Assembly (NCBI RefSeq): GCF_004664715.2
Contig: NC_051084.1
Location: forward strand, 58,833,334-58,897,333
From: Peromyscus leucopus
Lineage: Eukaryota > Chordata > Mammalia > Rodentia > Cricetidae
DNA: 64,000 bases
Direction of reading: 5' to 3'
Positions within the stretch are counted from its first letter, which is position 1. Each line of letters opens with the position of its first letter. Made by a program: the position numbers and the translations under genes. Below the pieces are notes generated by a model, which did not search any database, was not told the origin of the DNA, and saw nothing but the letters and a program-made list of their open reading frames with translations. Below, in pieces: positions 1 through 11,292 of this stretch.

Positions 1-587
1 TGCTCTAGGCTCTCAGTTCCCTCTAGTGACCAACTTGTCTGTACTTGCTCCAATTCTATCCCTTCTTAACTTTAGCCTAATTAATATTATTTCATAATGA
101 ATCTTCATATCTTGTGGAACTAATTCCCCCAACCATTCTTCTTTTAAAGGTTTGATTTTCCATATAAATTTGAGGGTTGTCTAAGTCTTAGGCAAATGCT
201 AGTTAGAGTGTGATCCTAATTGAAATTTGGCAATTGGTAAAGAAGACTTAAAAATATTGTCTTCCTATGTAAATCCTTTATGATTTGAAATAAAATTATA
301 TAATTTCCTTCCCAGTGGCCTTTTGCCTGTTTAGGTTTTATGTATACAATTTTATCTTTGTTGCTATTAAAAATGATGTCATTAGAAAGCATTTCTATTA
401 TTGTCCATGAAGTGAAAAGCTATGGACTTTTTAATATTGCCTTAGAGCTTTGTATGTTACATTTTTCTGTGTTTTTTTGTGAAGAGAATGGTACTATTTA
501 GAAGAAATGATAAATTTGTTTCTTTCCAGTGTCTCTCATAAATGTTGAATGAAAGGATGACAATGAGTGTCCATGTCTTCCTCCTTC
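1..587. other. AT-rich unique sequence, nothing recognised
   Basis: No SINE, LINE, LTR or exon-like sequence could be recognised here. The stretch is AT-rich and has stops in all frames at short intervals. It ends at a long pyrimidine microsatellite. Confidence 0.5.
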
Positions 588-597
588 TTTCTCCCTA

Positions 598-633
598 CTT
601 TCTTTCTTTCTTTCTTTCCTTTCTTTCTTTCTC

Positions 634-687
<54 letters not shown>

Positions 688-805
688 TTCCTTCCTTCCT
701 TCCTTCCTTCCTTCCTTCCTTCCTTCCTTCCTTCCTTTCTCTCCTCTTCTCTCTCTCCTCCTCCTCCTCCTCCTCCTCCTCCTCCTTCTTCTCTCTTTCT
801 TTCTC
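598..805. repeat. Pure pyrimidine microsatellite (TTTC)n-(TTCC)n-(CTC)n
   Basis: This is an uninterrupted run of 208 pyrimidines. It passes from TTTC units to TTCC units and then CTC units. The open frames across it (Ser/Phe/Leu on plus, Arg/Lys/Glu on minus) are artefacts of the repeat. Long homopyrimidine tracts of this kind can form triplex (H-DNA) structures; that is known of such tracts and is not shown here. Confidence 0.98.
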
Positions 806-806
806 A

Positions 807-985
807 AGAGTGGTATCTCAGGCTGTCCTTAAACTCACTATTTAGTTAAACATGACCTTGAACTTCAGATCCTTCTGCCTCTATCACCAGAGTGAGGAGA
901 TTACAGGCATGCACCACCATGTTTAGTTTATGTAGTGCTAGGACTAGAACCCAGGTCTTCATCCATACTATGTCAGCTAAGCTAC
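807..985 (-). mobile_element. Degenerate B1/B4-like SINE
   Basis: Read on the minus strand this resembles a B1-derived SINE. The plus strand has ctgtccttaaactcact, then gagattacaggcatgcacca, the reversed B1 head. An extension follows with gctaggactagaacccagg, which is typical of B4-type (B1 fused to a tRNA/ID-like part) elements. It is highly diverged and its ends are approximate. Confidence 0.6.
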
Positions 986-1300
986 AACTCCTTGTTCTCA
1001 AACCTAAAGATAATTATTTCAATATTCCAGGACAAAGTTTCCTTTTGTGTATTATAGGAATAGACATGTTTAGCTTTGACGCTATGACTAAATATTGGAA
1101 ATAAATCTGCTTTAAAAGGAGGAGAGCTTTACCTTACCTTCTCATTTCTAAAACATTTCCAGGTCAGTTGTTTACATCATTTTGGACCTGTGGTGAAGCA
1201 GACCATGATGTTAGGGAGTGTGCTGTAGCGGAGAGTGCTCTCTCATGTCAGCTGCAAGCAGAGGAGGCAGAATGGGGCCAGAACACCCATGCTGCCTCTT
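986..1300. other. Unassigned unique sequence
   Basis: No repeat family, gene or RNA was recognised between two minus-strand SINEs. Confidence 0.4.
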
Positions 1301-1301
1301 T

Positions 1302-1487
1302 TAAGACTTATTTTTATTTTTATGTATGTGTGTGTGTCTGTGTGAATCTATGCCATATGTATTCAGGTGCCAACAGAGGCTAGAAGAAGGTGTCAGGTCC
1401 TCTGGAGTGGCTGGGTACTGGGAACTGAACTCACATTCTCTGGCATAGTGGTCATTGCTCACAATCACCATGTAACCCTCCAGGACC
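1302..1487 (-). mobile_element. B2/B3-type SINE
   Basis: The plus strand starts with an A/T-rich tail (ttaagacttatttttattttt) and a short TG run. It then shows ggtgccaacagaggctagaag, ctgggaactgaactcaca and a reversed tRNA-like head. This is the order expected for a B2/B3 element inserted on the minus strand. It is moderately diverged. Confidence 0.75.
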
Positions 1488-3182
1488 CGCATGTCCCCTT
1501 TAAAGGCAGGCGTTCAGAGGAGATCCTATTCCTCGGCTGGGCCTCATTTGGTAAAGGTTCTGTTTCTTCCTACTAGCACCACAGACTGTGGCCATGACTT
1601 TGGTATGTGTTTTCTATTATTTTGTCAAAACAAACCTATATATTAATCTTCCCTATCTCCAATCATCTCCATTCTTTCCTTTTTATATCTCCTACTGTTG
1701 TTGACCTTACATTGTGTACACCTTTACATATATTACTAACTGTATAACTATGCTTACTAATTCAATATGCTGTTTTCATTCTGACCCGTAAAAGATCAGG
1801 TGTTCCCTGTGCTATAAGCTCTCCCATCATTTCTTGCTCTTTTCCTCCTCAATTTTATTTATTGCATCATGAAAACTGTGTATATTTCAGCATTTGAAGT
1901 CTCTTCCTCATGGTCTCTGTTTTGTTTTAGGTTCGCTCTGAGAAATGAGCTTAAGGCTTTCAGCCAGCCTGTCCTTTGGAGCCTGGGCATCAGCTCTGGT
2001 GAGCCCAAGTGTGTCTTGTAGTAGCTTTTTCACTTGAACAATTATTTGAGGGGTATGAACTCTTGGAACCATGTACTCTCAATCCTATTTCATGAGCAGA
2101 CTTATACATACATTTATGGCTTATCTGCAGGATTCTTTATCCATAACCACATTCTGGAATTTTCTTTGTGCCAAGTATGGTTGAAGTAATCTCCTGAAAC
2201 CACCTCTTTTCTGTATCCTTCCTCTTATTCTGACCAAGGGACCAGGGACTGTGGATTTTGCCTCTTGGAGAGTGCCGTTTACTTCAGAGAATTGTGTCTG
2301 TCTCTGGATTGAGCCTGTTAGCATCTTCCAGCCTCACTGCCCCTGACAGCGCTTCCTTGAAAACTACAGATAGAGTTTGTATTCCTGTCTCTCATACTCC
2401 TTATTGCCTTCAAATGATATTTTGGAGGAGAGGGAAGAGCTGCCATTTCTACTACTTGGTCATTTAAAAGCTTTGTAACGGGCCTTTCATTTGTCATTGG
2501 GATGATTAGATCCTGGGCCTACCTTCTACTCCATCCACTCTCCGGGCTTGTCTTCACTGTTCTAGGTCAAGAGCAGTAGTATCCCTGCCTAGGCTGCCAA
2601 CACTTCCTGCTGGATGGAACAAGGAGTACTGGCAAGTGACGAAAAGAAAAGAAAATGCACCAGTACTTTTATATACCCTTGGGAGAGCCCAGCTAGTCAC
2701 TGTAATATTCCCGTGGGATTGAAATTACCATACTTTTGTATCTAGCAGCAGAGTTTGCTGCTTTATGTTGGAGAGCTGTGCATCGCTCCCCACCCCAGTT
2801 CCTACCTTCTGTCACCTAGAAACTCACTCTCCAGTAATTTCCTACATTCAGTGTCACATCCTAGTTGCAACCTTTATAATAGATTCTCTAGTCATTTTCT
2901 CATGTGGGTGTCTGTGGATTCTTTTGTGAACTGATATTGGCACATTCGAGTCTATTTCTTCTGGATGTAACCACAGTCTACATTTACAAGGATAGCCATG
3001 GGTTGCCCAGCTCTAGAAGCCAGCTCGGGGCAATAACAAGGTCACTGGCCAGGCTGGTGGGAGACTAGGCCATGTTTATACATACATGGACTTCGAATAC
3101 AAGCTTTTATTTCTGCTGTTTATGTGTGTTAAGGCAGACTAAGAAAGGAAGGAACACAGGGTATGTTTCTCACATGAATGAG
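1488..3182. other. Unassigned sequence
   Basis: No coding region was recognised; open frames are short and have no recognisable composition. Parts are AT-rich (about 1640-1900) and could be very old LINE, but I cannot support a family. Confidence 0.4.
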
Positions 3183-3300
3183 TGCCGAGACATAGTGCTG
3201 ATGAACACAGGCTCTGGGACCAAATGTCTGAGTCAAACCAACTAAAATATGGTCTTGAGCAAGTTCTTAATTCCCATGTGCCTTGTTTTTTTCTCCCAAT
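3183..3300 (+). mobile_element. MIR-like ancient SINE
   Basis: The order gctctgggaccaaatgtctg, then cttgagcaagttcttaattc, then tgtgccttg matches the MIR core as remembered (tcaaatcc, ttgggcaagttacttaa, tgcctcagttt). It is strongly diverged, as expected for a pre-rodent MIR. Confidence 0.6.
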
Positions 3301-4594
3301 GTTCTTCTGATTGAGCTATGCAGGCATTCCTGGTTTCTTTCTCTGTTAGAAGGGAAGAGAAACTAATATAACCACCTCCTAAAGTCTTTTTGAGGAATGT
3401 AGCCATACATAAAGTACTTGATAAAATACATATTGCTGTTATTATAGGGTTAAATATCATATTTTTGAATGAAACATTAATGAGGCAGGTCCAGTTCTTG
3501 GTATGGAGACTCAAGGACCTTGCCTGGGTGGGATACATATACAAATTTTGTTACATAGATATAAGGACAGAGCAGCTTTTGTGGCTGATGGGCTACGAGG
3601 AGGGGATCACAGCTCCAGGTGACTTTTCCTTGCCAGCCAGTCTCTGAAGGTATGGACAGCCTACAAAGAAAGCTGGACTTGCTTCCGTGATTGGCGGGAC
3701 TCTTGCCTTTCACATCTGATTTCCACTCATTTTCCTCACTGTCCTTTTTAATCCTATGAGAGGTGCTTCAGCATTATCATTCCACAAATGTGACTTCTGC
3801 AGCAAAGCAGCTTTGCCATGGCTGTGCTGCTTGTAAGTCATGGAAACCGGGCTCAGACCCAAATTTTCCCTCAGTTCTGTGTCCATTTTACTGAAGTGGA
3901 GTGATAGGGAGGTTGTTCACCCCAGTCTCTAAGACATGCTGGGTGTTTCTCAAATGTCAGCGTCTGTAACGCTAACTCCCGGAAGCAGAGACTCCCAGAC
4001 CCAGAGCTTCTAAGGCTTGGAAAAGAGGCAAAGAATTGGCAACTCTCCTAGGATTCCTGTCTGAGAGCCTCACTGCTTTTGGCCGCTGTTCCTTTAAGGT
4101 GTCTTGTGTCATGATCTCACTTCTGTTTCATCCTGTCAGGTGATTCAGTTAGATAGCCCAGGGAACTTCACTTTTGTGGAACCCAGAATCAGCAAAACAA
4201 TCCCTGTCCCTATGGAGTTCATAGACAGAAGTGAGATGTGGACAGTTTCATGGCCAGTTCCACACAGGGGGAAAAGATTGTCATTGATCTGGAGAACACC
4301 CCATCTCAGTCCTGTCTTCCTATGTTTCTGTTTGTATTGAGTTTGGCACAAACTTGTCATGAGCACAATCTAGAGATGGCTTTTCTATTATGCTCTTGAA
4401 GATCTCAGATTAGACCCAGGAATAGATTACATATAAATCCCATAAACTCGGCCCAGAAACTACATGTCTACATTTGCAATATTTATTCCTTCCTTGGCAT
4501 ATGCCCACACTCTTCCTTTACTACCATAAAGAAAACTAAGTTTTCCCACAGTCATTTCATATGATAATAAGATATGCTCAAGTCAGTGACTTGT
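3301..4594. other. Unassigned unique sequence
   Basis: No gene or clear repeat was recognised. Weak MIR-like fragments may lie near 3700-3790 and 3850-3960, but I would not name them as features. Confidence 0.4.
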
Positions 4595-4790
4595 TGAAGC
4601 TGGAGAGACAACTCACTGGTTATGAGCCCTCCCTGTGCAGTTCCCTGACTTGAGTTCAGTTCCCAGCACCTACACAGAGCAGCTCACAACCACCTGTAAC
4701 TCTAGCTCTTGGGATCTGATGCTTCTGGACTTACATGTATATCACCCCCCCCCCAATAATTAAAAATAATACAAATATACCTTAAAAATA
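4595..4790 (+). mobile_element. B2/B3-type SINE
   Basis: The tRNA-like head gctggagagacaactcactg carries a degraded A-box. It is followed by gttcagttcccagcacc, which is B-box-like, then agctcacaaccacctgtaac and gggatctgatgcttctgga. An A-rich tail follows a C8 run. This is the standard order of a plus-strand B2/B3 element. Confidence 0.82.
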
Positions 4791-5639
4791 CTGGTGACTT
4801 GTTACCTACTGGGTGCATTTGCTCACCTGTATCACTTAGTTCTCAATGCGACTAAGTGATGTAAGTCTAGAATCTTTGCCCGATTTGTGGAGTGGAGGCA
4901 GAGGTTCAGGGACATTCCGGGGTGACCATTCCAACCCATCTGGTGGGAAGCAAGTCCCATCATCCTCTGACCCCCATTCTAGTTCTTTCTGCAGCACTGC
5001 TCAGCAGCACAAACCACCAAAGTCTGGGCAAAGCTGTAAAGGCGGAAATGCCTGGTTAGGGCTGCCGCCACACAAATATGAGAATCCAGCTGTATTTTTT
5101 GTGGCATCACTGATCAATGACCTGCTCTGCCCAGTCCTTTAAAACTGTGTTTTGAATATTGATGGCGGTGAGCTAAGCAAATTACAGGGCAGAGAGCAGC
5201 CAATACGCTGGGCCCATTAACCATGAACAAAATGACGGCTATTGAAATCTGTTTACGGGTCTTGCAGAGGCACACGCAGATGGAGAAAAGGAGACCAATA
5301 CCAGCAACTTACGTTAGCCATCCATCAAGAAAACTCACCTCAGGCAGACTGTGGTTTCTACCAGGGAGAGATTAAATGTCAGTGCCTCTTCTATCATTTT
5401 TTTTTTCCCTTTTCTTACCCGTTTTGACCTCCTTTTCATAGCATGGTAGTTAGTAGTTATTTGTGGCTTTAAAAAAGCAAGTGAATTTTTTCTCGTTTTA
5501 TATGCTCATTTTTATTTGGATACATAAAGTATGCATGCTAGGTTTATGGGAGCTATGTGGAAATGCTAGAGATAAAGCAAGATGTTGTGAACTGATTTGC
5601 AACGCAGTTACTCAGTGGGAAGATTCTTTGGTGTATTTA
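4791..5639. other. Mostly unique sequence
   Basis: A weak MIR-like match may cover 4830-4930 (aggcagaggttcaggg). The 5150-5270 part is less AT-rich and contains homeodomain-like cores such as caaattac and cccattaacc, so it is a possible conserved non-coding block. No gene was recognised. Confidence 0.35.
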
Positions 5640-5838
5640 CTTACTTAGATTTTTATTACACTTATTGTGTGCATGAGCGTTTTTTACACACATAGGTGTG
5701 TGCCACACTGCGCACATGGAGGTCAGGGAAGAGCTTGCAGGAGCCAGTTCCCTTCTTCCCACCATGTAGGAGCCAGGGCTTGAACTCAGGTCATCAACAC
5801 CTTTATTCCTTGTTGGCTGAGCCATCTCACCAACCTTC
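5640..5838 (-). mobile_element. B2/B3-type SINE
   Basis: The plus strand begins with tail-like sequence and ends with gagccatctcaccaacc, the reverse complement of a B2/B3 tRNA-derived head. Between them lie ggaggtcagggaagagc and gcttgaactcaggtcatc, the usual body motifs. Confidence 0.82.
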
Positions 5839-5867
5839 TTTGGAGTACTTAAAGGTACAGTCAGCCC

Positions 5868-6012
5868 TCAGCCAGATGTGGTGGTACTCATCTTTAATCC
5901 TAGCACTCTGGCAGCAGAGCCAGGTGGATCTTTGAGTTAGAAGCCAGCCTGGGCTACAAAGTGAGTTCTGAGACAGCCAGGGCTATACAGAGACACCCTG
6001 TCTCAGCAAACT
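5868..6012 (+). mobile_element. B1 SINE
   Basis: The sequence gccagatgtggtggtactca, then aatcctagcactctggcagc, gccagcctgggctacaaag and agacaccctgtctcag is a complete B1 order. It ends directly against a GATA microsatellite that probably grew from its tail. Confidence 0.9.
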
Positions 6013-6016
6013 GATC

Positions 6017-6058
<42 letters not shown>
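6017..6058. repeat. (GATA)n microsatellite
   Basis: About ten perfect GATA units sit between two plus-strand B1 elements. They probably arose in the 3' tail of the upstream B1. Confidence 0.97.
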
Positions 6059-6077
6059 GTAAAATAAAGATACAGTC

Positions 6078-6268
6078 CCAGTTGGTTGTGGTGGTTCATG
6101 CCTTTAGTCCCAGCACTGAGGAAGCAGAGGCAGGCAAATCTCTGTGGGTTGGAGGCCATCTTGATGTACATAGCAAGTTCCAGGCCGGGCAAGGCTACAT
6201 AGTGAGACCCTGTCTCCCCCCCCCAAACAAAACAAAACAAAATAAATCAACAAACAATAAAAATAAGA
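6078..6268 (+). mobile_element. B1 SINE
   Basis: The head (gttggttgtggtggttcatg), core (cctttagtcccagcactgag) and end (gaccctgtctc) are present. A C-run and an AAAC-rich tail follow. It is diverged but full length. Confidence 0.88.
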
Positions 6269-7279
6269 CACAGCCCTAGAGTAAATGTTGTCCAGATCAT
6301 GGCCTCAGCTGTATCTAAATATTCACATTGCCCACCAACTGGCTAGAGATGGAGAGTGAGTGATTCTCTGGCTTTGTATAAAGTAGCTTTACAAAAATCA
6401 ATAGAGTGATTATAATTATCAAGTGTATTACTGCAACAATATTAAGGACCATAAATCAAATGTGTCAGCTGAAAAATAATGATGATATTATGTACAAACA
6501 AGAAAGCCTGATATCATCTGAGGAAGTGGTCAGATTCTATTCTCAGGCTTTCTAAGTGCTGAAAATAAGTGGTTTCTCTCTGTGTTTTAGCATTACCCTT
6601 ACAGCAGTTTGTCACAAGCCTTACAAAGCAAAACACACAATTTTGTAATCACTGACAGACAGTTGGAAGGGAGAAAAAAAAATCCAATCATGCTGAAAGA
6701 TTTGGCTGGAATTGTCTCTACCGAAAAGCCTGGAGTTCATTTGTCAAGGCTGTATACTCCCACACAACACAAAAGAGCTGGGATGTTCCAGAACAGCTAA
6801 GGGCCTGCTATGCTAATTAATTTGTGTCTTAGAATGATAGAGTTGGATAGTCTACAGAAAGCACTGATTGCTCATGGGCTACCCACACTCTTCTCCCATC
6901 TCCCGTGAGGCCTGCATGTTCAGGCCCATGAAGCTTTCTCTCCTGGAGTTGCACATTCTACTCAGAGGCCAATTTTGATAGGTAGATCAGTTTTGTTACA
7001 GCCAGAAGGCATGGTGTCTGAATATTGCCTTCTTGTAGATAATACCTACATCTTCTCTTTTCCAAAGTACATGTCATTAGCTGTCTTTCCTATTTCACAA
7101 TTCCCAGCCCCTTGCTTTATGGTCTGGGCTTCAGCAGACATGTGCCAGCATCCATCCCTTCCTTGAAGAGTAGTGCCTGCCCATGGAAGTGATCAGTGCA
7201 AGATGCAAATGAGCCAACATCTCCATAATTCCTAGTATTCCATATTGTGTGACTAATTAGTGTCCCTAGCTCCCATACC
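6269..7279. other. Unassigned unique sequence
   Basis: No repeat or gene was recognised. Open frames of 63 codons near 6609 and 6975 show no known motif. Confidence 0.4.
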
Positions 7280-7400
7280 CTATTCCATTAATTTATTCAT
7301 CCAGTGCTTACTGACATGTAGGTGCCAGGTACTGTACTGTGTAGAAGCTGTGGTTTATATAACCAGATGGTCATTGCAGACTAGTGCTTCCCTTTTCATA
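7280..7400 (+). mobile_element. L2/MIR-like ancient fragment
   Basis: The run ttaatttattcatccagtgc followed by ggtgccaggtactgtactg resembles the mammalian-wide pattern attcattcaacaaatattta ... gtgccaggcactgt of L2-type elements. It is short and old. Confidence 0.5.
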
Positions 7401-7525
7401 GGTGGAGGCTTCAGTCAAATAATACAAGTCTGATCTAGTCATGTGATGGCTCTTTGTTTTGCAAACCTACAGAACAAATAATAATGTCCTAGGGTTTTTT
7501 TTTTTTACAATAGACATTTGTATTA

Positions 7526-7885
7526 GTGACTTGTCTTGGTGCTATGACATAATTCCTCAAAAAATCAAAAAGCAACTTGAGGAAGGAAAGGCTTCGTTGG
7601 CTTACAGTGCCAGGGCATAGTCCAGCATGGTGAGGAAGTCACGGCACCAAGAGCTTGAGGCAGCTAATCATACGGTGTGTACCCATAACCAGGAAGCAGA
7701 GAATGATGAATGCTGGCCCTGTTTGCTTTCTCCTTTTTTATTTAGTACTAATGAAATGTTACTCCGCACATTTAGGGCACGTCTTCCTACTTTAACTAAC
7801 CGAGTCAAGAAAATCCCTCACAGACGTGGTTCCTTTCTTAGGTGATTCTAAGTCTTGTCAAATGGACCATCAGTGTAAGCATTGC
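7526..7885 (-). mobile_element. LTR-like rodent medium repeat (family B)
   Basis: The plus strand reads gtgacttgtcttggtgctatgac, then aaaagcaacttgaggaagg, ggcttacagtgccagggc, ttgaggcagctaatca and ggtgattctaagtcttgtc. This is the order of a common rodent LTR-like repeat that ends near agttgacaat. The same family appears on the plus strand at 25074 and, in part, at 27170. I do not assign a database name. Confidence 0.65.
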
Positions 7886-7989
7886 ACGGCTGTAAACAAG
7901 TGAGATGATGCTTCTTGTGATTTTGATTTGGTTCCTCCGATGTTTAGTGAGACTGAGCATTATTTCATGTGTTTCTGCCATTCCCATGT

Positions 7990-8105
7990 CCATTACACTA
8001 CTCTTTACAGTAACTAAAATATGGAATCATCCCAGTGGGTGGATAGATACAGAAAATATAGTGTGTTTACACAATGGAATACTACTCAGTCACAAAGCAA
8101 TGAGA
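7990..8105 (+). mobile_element. L1 ORF2 3' fragment
   Basis: The sequence ggtggatagatacagaaaat, then tacacaatggaatactactc is the hallmark of the L1 ORF2 C-terminal coding region. The preceding 7915-7985 segment resembles L1 in the opposite orientation, so the 5' part may be inverted. The fragment is cut by the element that begins at 8123. Confidence 0.7.
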
Positions 8106-8122
8106 TCTCCTGTGATCCTTCC

Positions 8123-8365
8123 TGTAGTGGGTAGCTGTTCCAGCTTTGATCTGGAGCCCTTAAGACCTGAGATCTGGATTTGCTGGTGCTCTTGGTTCCT
8201 GGATCCTGAACATTGGAGGTAGATTGAGCAGAGTTCTCCAGAGAACACTGCTGGACTGCGCTACACCTTCCCCAGACCCTGTAACCTCTCCCTTTACTTG
8301 TAAGTTACCCCACAAAATAAACCTCCCTTTTAACTATGTGAGTTGCCTTAATACTACAACCAATA
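8123..8365 (+). mobile_element. LTR-like insertion with a 6-bp TSD
   Basis: A 243-bp unit begins TGTAGTGGGTAG and contains acaaaataaacctccctttt, a polyadenylation-signal context. The hexamer ccttcc lies directly on both sides (8117-8122 and 8366-8371). The start and an internal ACTACA near the end form a short inverted repeat. A 6-bp TSD would fit a class II ERV solo LTR, but the end does not show a clean CA. The family is not recognised. Confidence 0.5.
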
Positions 8366-8477
8366 CCTTCCTATCTTAAAAATGATTTGCATCTGTTTTT
8401 TCCTGCTGTCTGATAATTCTCTAATATTCTTTCAGGCCCCAAATAAAAGCCACTCATCTGTGTGTTGGGGGTTGGGG

Positions 8478-8800
8478 GGGACAGAATGAAATCCTGTTAT
8501 TTGACTCAATATGGTTGGAACTGCAGAAGATTATGCCAGATAATAAGCCATGCTAAAAAGACAGCTATCGTACATCATAGCTCACTTATGGAAACCCATA
8601 AGTCAGTGCCCATGGTTTAGAACCACACTTGCAGGAAGACAAGGGGATGAGGGACAGCAAACAATCAGAAGGACTCCTTGGGATATGGATAGTGTTACGA
8701 ATAGAAAGATAGATGGACATGGTCAATGAATTGTATATGAATGTTTAGAAATAGAGTAAGACCCATGTGTGTACTATTAATGCTTTGATAATTCTAATAA
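8478..8800 (+). mobile_element. Ancient L1 3' end (L1M-like)
   Basis: The sequence gaatgaaatcctgttatttg, then atatggttggaactgcagaa, then gctcacttatggaaac matches the 3' end of old mammalian L1 (amino acids after the ORF2 YYSAI-like region). It may belong to the same insertion as the L1 piece at 7990, with other DNA in between. Confidence 0.65.
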
Positions 8801-8866
8801 AATACAACAAAAAGGGATTTTAAAAAACCATTGTTTTGGATATTCTTGCCACCAATACTTTGCCCA

Positions 8867-9196
8867 TGTGATGATTTGAGGAAGAATGACCCCCAGAGGC
8901 TCATTACATTTGGATGCTCAGGGGTTGCAGTGGGTAGGACTGTTTGGGAAGGATTGAGAGATGTGGCCTTATTGGAGGAGGTGTGCCACTAGGGGTGGGC
9001 TTTGAGGTTTCCAAAGATTTGTGCCATTCTAGCTGTGCATCAGGATGTGAACTCATAGCTACTCCCATGCCATGCCTTTGCTCCACCATCACGGACTCTA
9101 ACCCTCTGAAACCGGAAGCCCAATTAAATTCTTTATTTTGTAGGTTGCCTTGGCGGTGGTGTTTTATCACAGCCATAGAGAAGTAACTAAGACAAC
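8867..9196 (+). mobile_element. MaLR-type solo LTR (family A)
   Basis: This 330-bp unit starts tgtgatgatttgaggaagaa and ends gtaactaagaca. It carries ggaggtgtgccactaggggt and, near the end, caattaaattctttatt, the polyadenylation region. TG...CA ends and the link to a MaLR internal region at 31196-32981 identify the family as a rodent MaLR LTR. No clean TSD was seen. Confidence 0.75.
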
Positions 9197-9794
9197 CTTC
9201 TTCCAGCTCCAGATGTCACACAATGGACAGCCTAGAGAGAGTACAAACTCTGGGCTCCTCTTGTGGATCACCAAACTCATAGTCATCAAAGAAAACTAGA
9301 GCTGAAATGGGATAAGAGAGGTATAGAGGAGAGAGGGGGGCTTTGAAAGAGTAACCAAATGTGTTAACATAGTCAAAGTACATTATATATGCATTAAAAG
9401 TCATAACGAGACTCCTGACACTATACTATTAGTGTATCCTAAAAAAGCTGTAAATGCACACTTTACCTAATTACTGTTGGGGGGTGTCAGTTGAGTTAAA
9501 TAAGGAGTTGGGGATCTGTTCTCAGCGCTGAGCTTCTGTGTGTCATGTATTTGTCCTGTAGAATTAAAGCAATTACTGGCAGTATGGAATCAATTTGTAA
9601 ACTCACAGGAGGACTTTTCTAATCCACAACAGTCCTCCAAACTGATATTTTTCATGTTTTTCCTTTGTTACTGACATTGCTACAAGCAGTGAGATTGTAT
9701 TTCTACCATTCACTGTTGCTCCCCTGTGTACAAGTGTATCATGAGAAGCTTTGCCAAGGGTTCCTCAGGTTGAGTTGAAGTAATGAGGACACCT
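9197..9794. other. Unassigned unique sequence
   Basis: No repeat, exon or RNA gene was recognised. Confidence 0.4.
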
Positions 9795-9995
9795 AAAGTC
9801 TATTAAGAACCTTACATGGATTGTGCTCTTTGATCCTCTACATGGCCTGACTAGGGAGGTAGTTTTAGTGTCTCCATCCTATGACTGAAAAAGAAACAAA
9901 GCTTAAAGGGGATACGTAAGTTTGGAAAAGCCATAGCAAGGAAGGAGAGGAGATACTAGGGATTCAGTCCCAGGTAGAAACACTTCAGGAACTTG
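9795..9995 (+). mobile_element. MIR
   Basis: The sequence gtgctctttgatcctctaca, then tatgactgaaaaagaaacaa, then gtaagtttggaaaagcca follows the MIR 3' half as remembered (atcctcacaacaacc, gatgaggaaactgaggc, gtaacttgcccaag). It is diverged. Confidence 0.6.
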
Positions 9996-10941
9996 TCACT
10001 CACTCAGCTGAATAGCTCTGAATTCCCCAGAGGGGCTGACATGAGAATGTGTGGGTCTTTATAACATCTGCATCTGTTTTCCCTGACGCCCAAGGATACT
10101 CCATCAGAACATCACTGCCTGGTTGCTAACTGATGTACCCAGGCCTCCTCAGCAGCTGTGTAGCCCTTGCAGCTGCCTCCTGTGTTTTTTTACTGGCATC
10201 TTTCTCTACAGTGTGGTCAGCATCCCAAGCACTGTGTGCCCTAAGACCAGGGCGTGGTGACTGGCATTCCCATTCTGGAAGATACCAGAACATCTCCTCT
10301 CAGCTGGGAGAGTGGAGCTCACCACTGAGTAGAGGGCTCAGAAGCAGTATAATCTCTCTCCTCCAAGGGGAGATATTCTTTTTCTCCTTTTCCAATTCTT
10401 GGGATTTCTTTTCATGCCCTTTTCAGCCAATGCCTCTCCCAGCTTCCCTGCATTCCTCTTTCCCTTGTATTTGCTTCTTTACCCCAGCTTCCTCATCTAG
10501 TTACACCACCCTTCTCTCCAAGGACCATTGCTGTTACACAGATCCAAGATTTGTGTTGTATCTGCTCATCACTCTAGCTACCCAGCACACACAGAAAATG
10601 CAGCCCTCCAGTCAACACGTACTCTCAGTGGAAATATATCTGCTCCCTAGTGGTTCAGGCTTTCTTTCCTCGGCCTCCTCAAACCATCCTTTTCAGAATA
10701 AATCTTAGATTCTTTCTACAATTTATCAGGGATGCTAGTTTATAGTGTTTCTAGTTTTGACAAGAAGAAGAACAGCATTTGTCCATGTCCAAGCCTTCTG
10801 CCTGAGAGATGGACCAGGGACCTCACCCATAGGCTCTTGCTATGGTCTGGTGTGCAATTCAGCAAGACACAAGGCTTAACCCCATTTACAGTGGAAAAGG
10901 CTATTCAGCAACCACTGCTGTGTTCTCAAGCTCCCAGGCTT
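9996..10941. other. Unassigned sequence with a 191-codon open frame
   Basis: The plus-strand frame 10133-10708 is the second longest in the window. Its translation is Ser/Leu/Phe-rich and has no domain I recognise. No splice pattern, Kozak context or family supports it as a gene. Nothing else was recognised. Confidence 0.35.
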
Positions 10942-10943
10942 GT

Positions 10944-10981
<38 letters not shown>
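10942..10981. repeat. (TTTA)n microsatellite
   Basis: Ten perfect TTTA units. Confidence 0.97.
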
Positions 10982-10982
<1 letters not shown>

Positions 10983-11292
10983 CTTCTTGAAACATCTGCA
11001 GACCATTCCAAGGATGAAGGATTCAAGAGTGTGGAGGGCCAGGCACTGTACCATTTAGCAGTATTACCTTTTGTACTTGAGATGGATGATCAGGTAGGTG
11101 ACCCCTAAGGCCATCTAAATTTATTCTTTCCATTTTCATCTGGAAGTAGTTTGTAGGAACCAGAACTGAAAGCCAGCTTTCTGTCTGTCTTTAATATTTG
11201 AATCATAGTTTACTAGCATGCTATAAAATCGAATAAGGATAGATTAAACACTCTATATTCATGACTTGAGACATTAAAAGTACTTTCTAGTT

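Noticed and set aside
542..845. Open frames on both strands across the pyrimidine tract
   Set aside because: They only translate the TTTC/TTCC/CTC repeat.
6017..6058. CRISPR-like short repeats
   Set aside because: It is a simple GATA microsatellite; there are no unique spacers, and the genome is a rodent's.
10133..10708. 191-codon plus-strand open frame
   Set aside because: Low-complexity Ser/Phe/Leu composition, no domain, no exon or promoter context.
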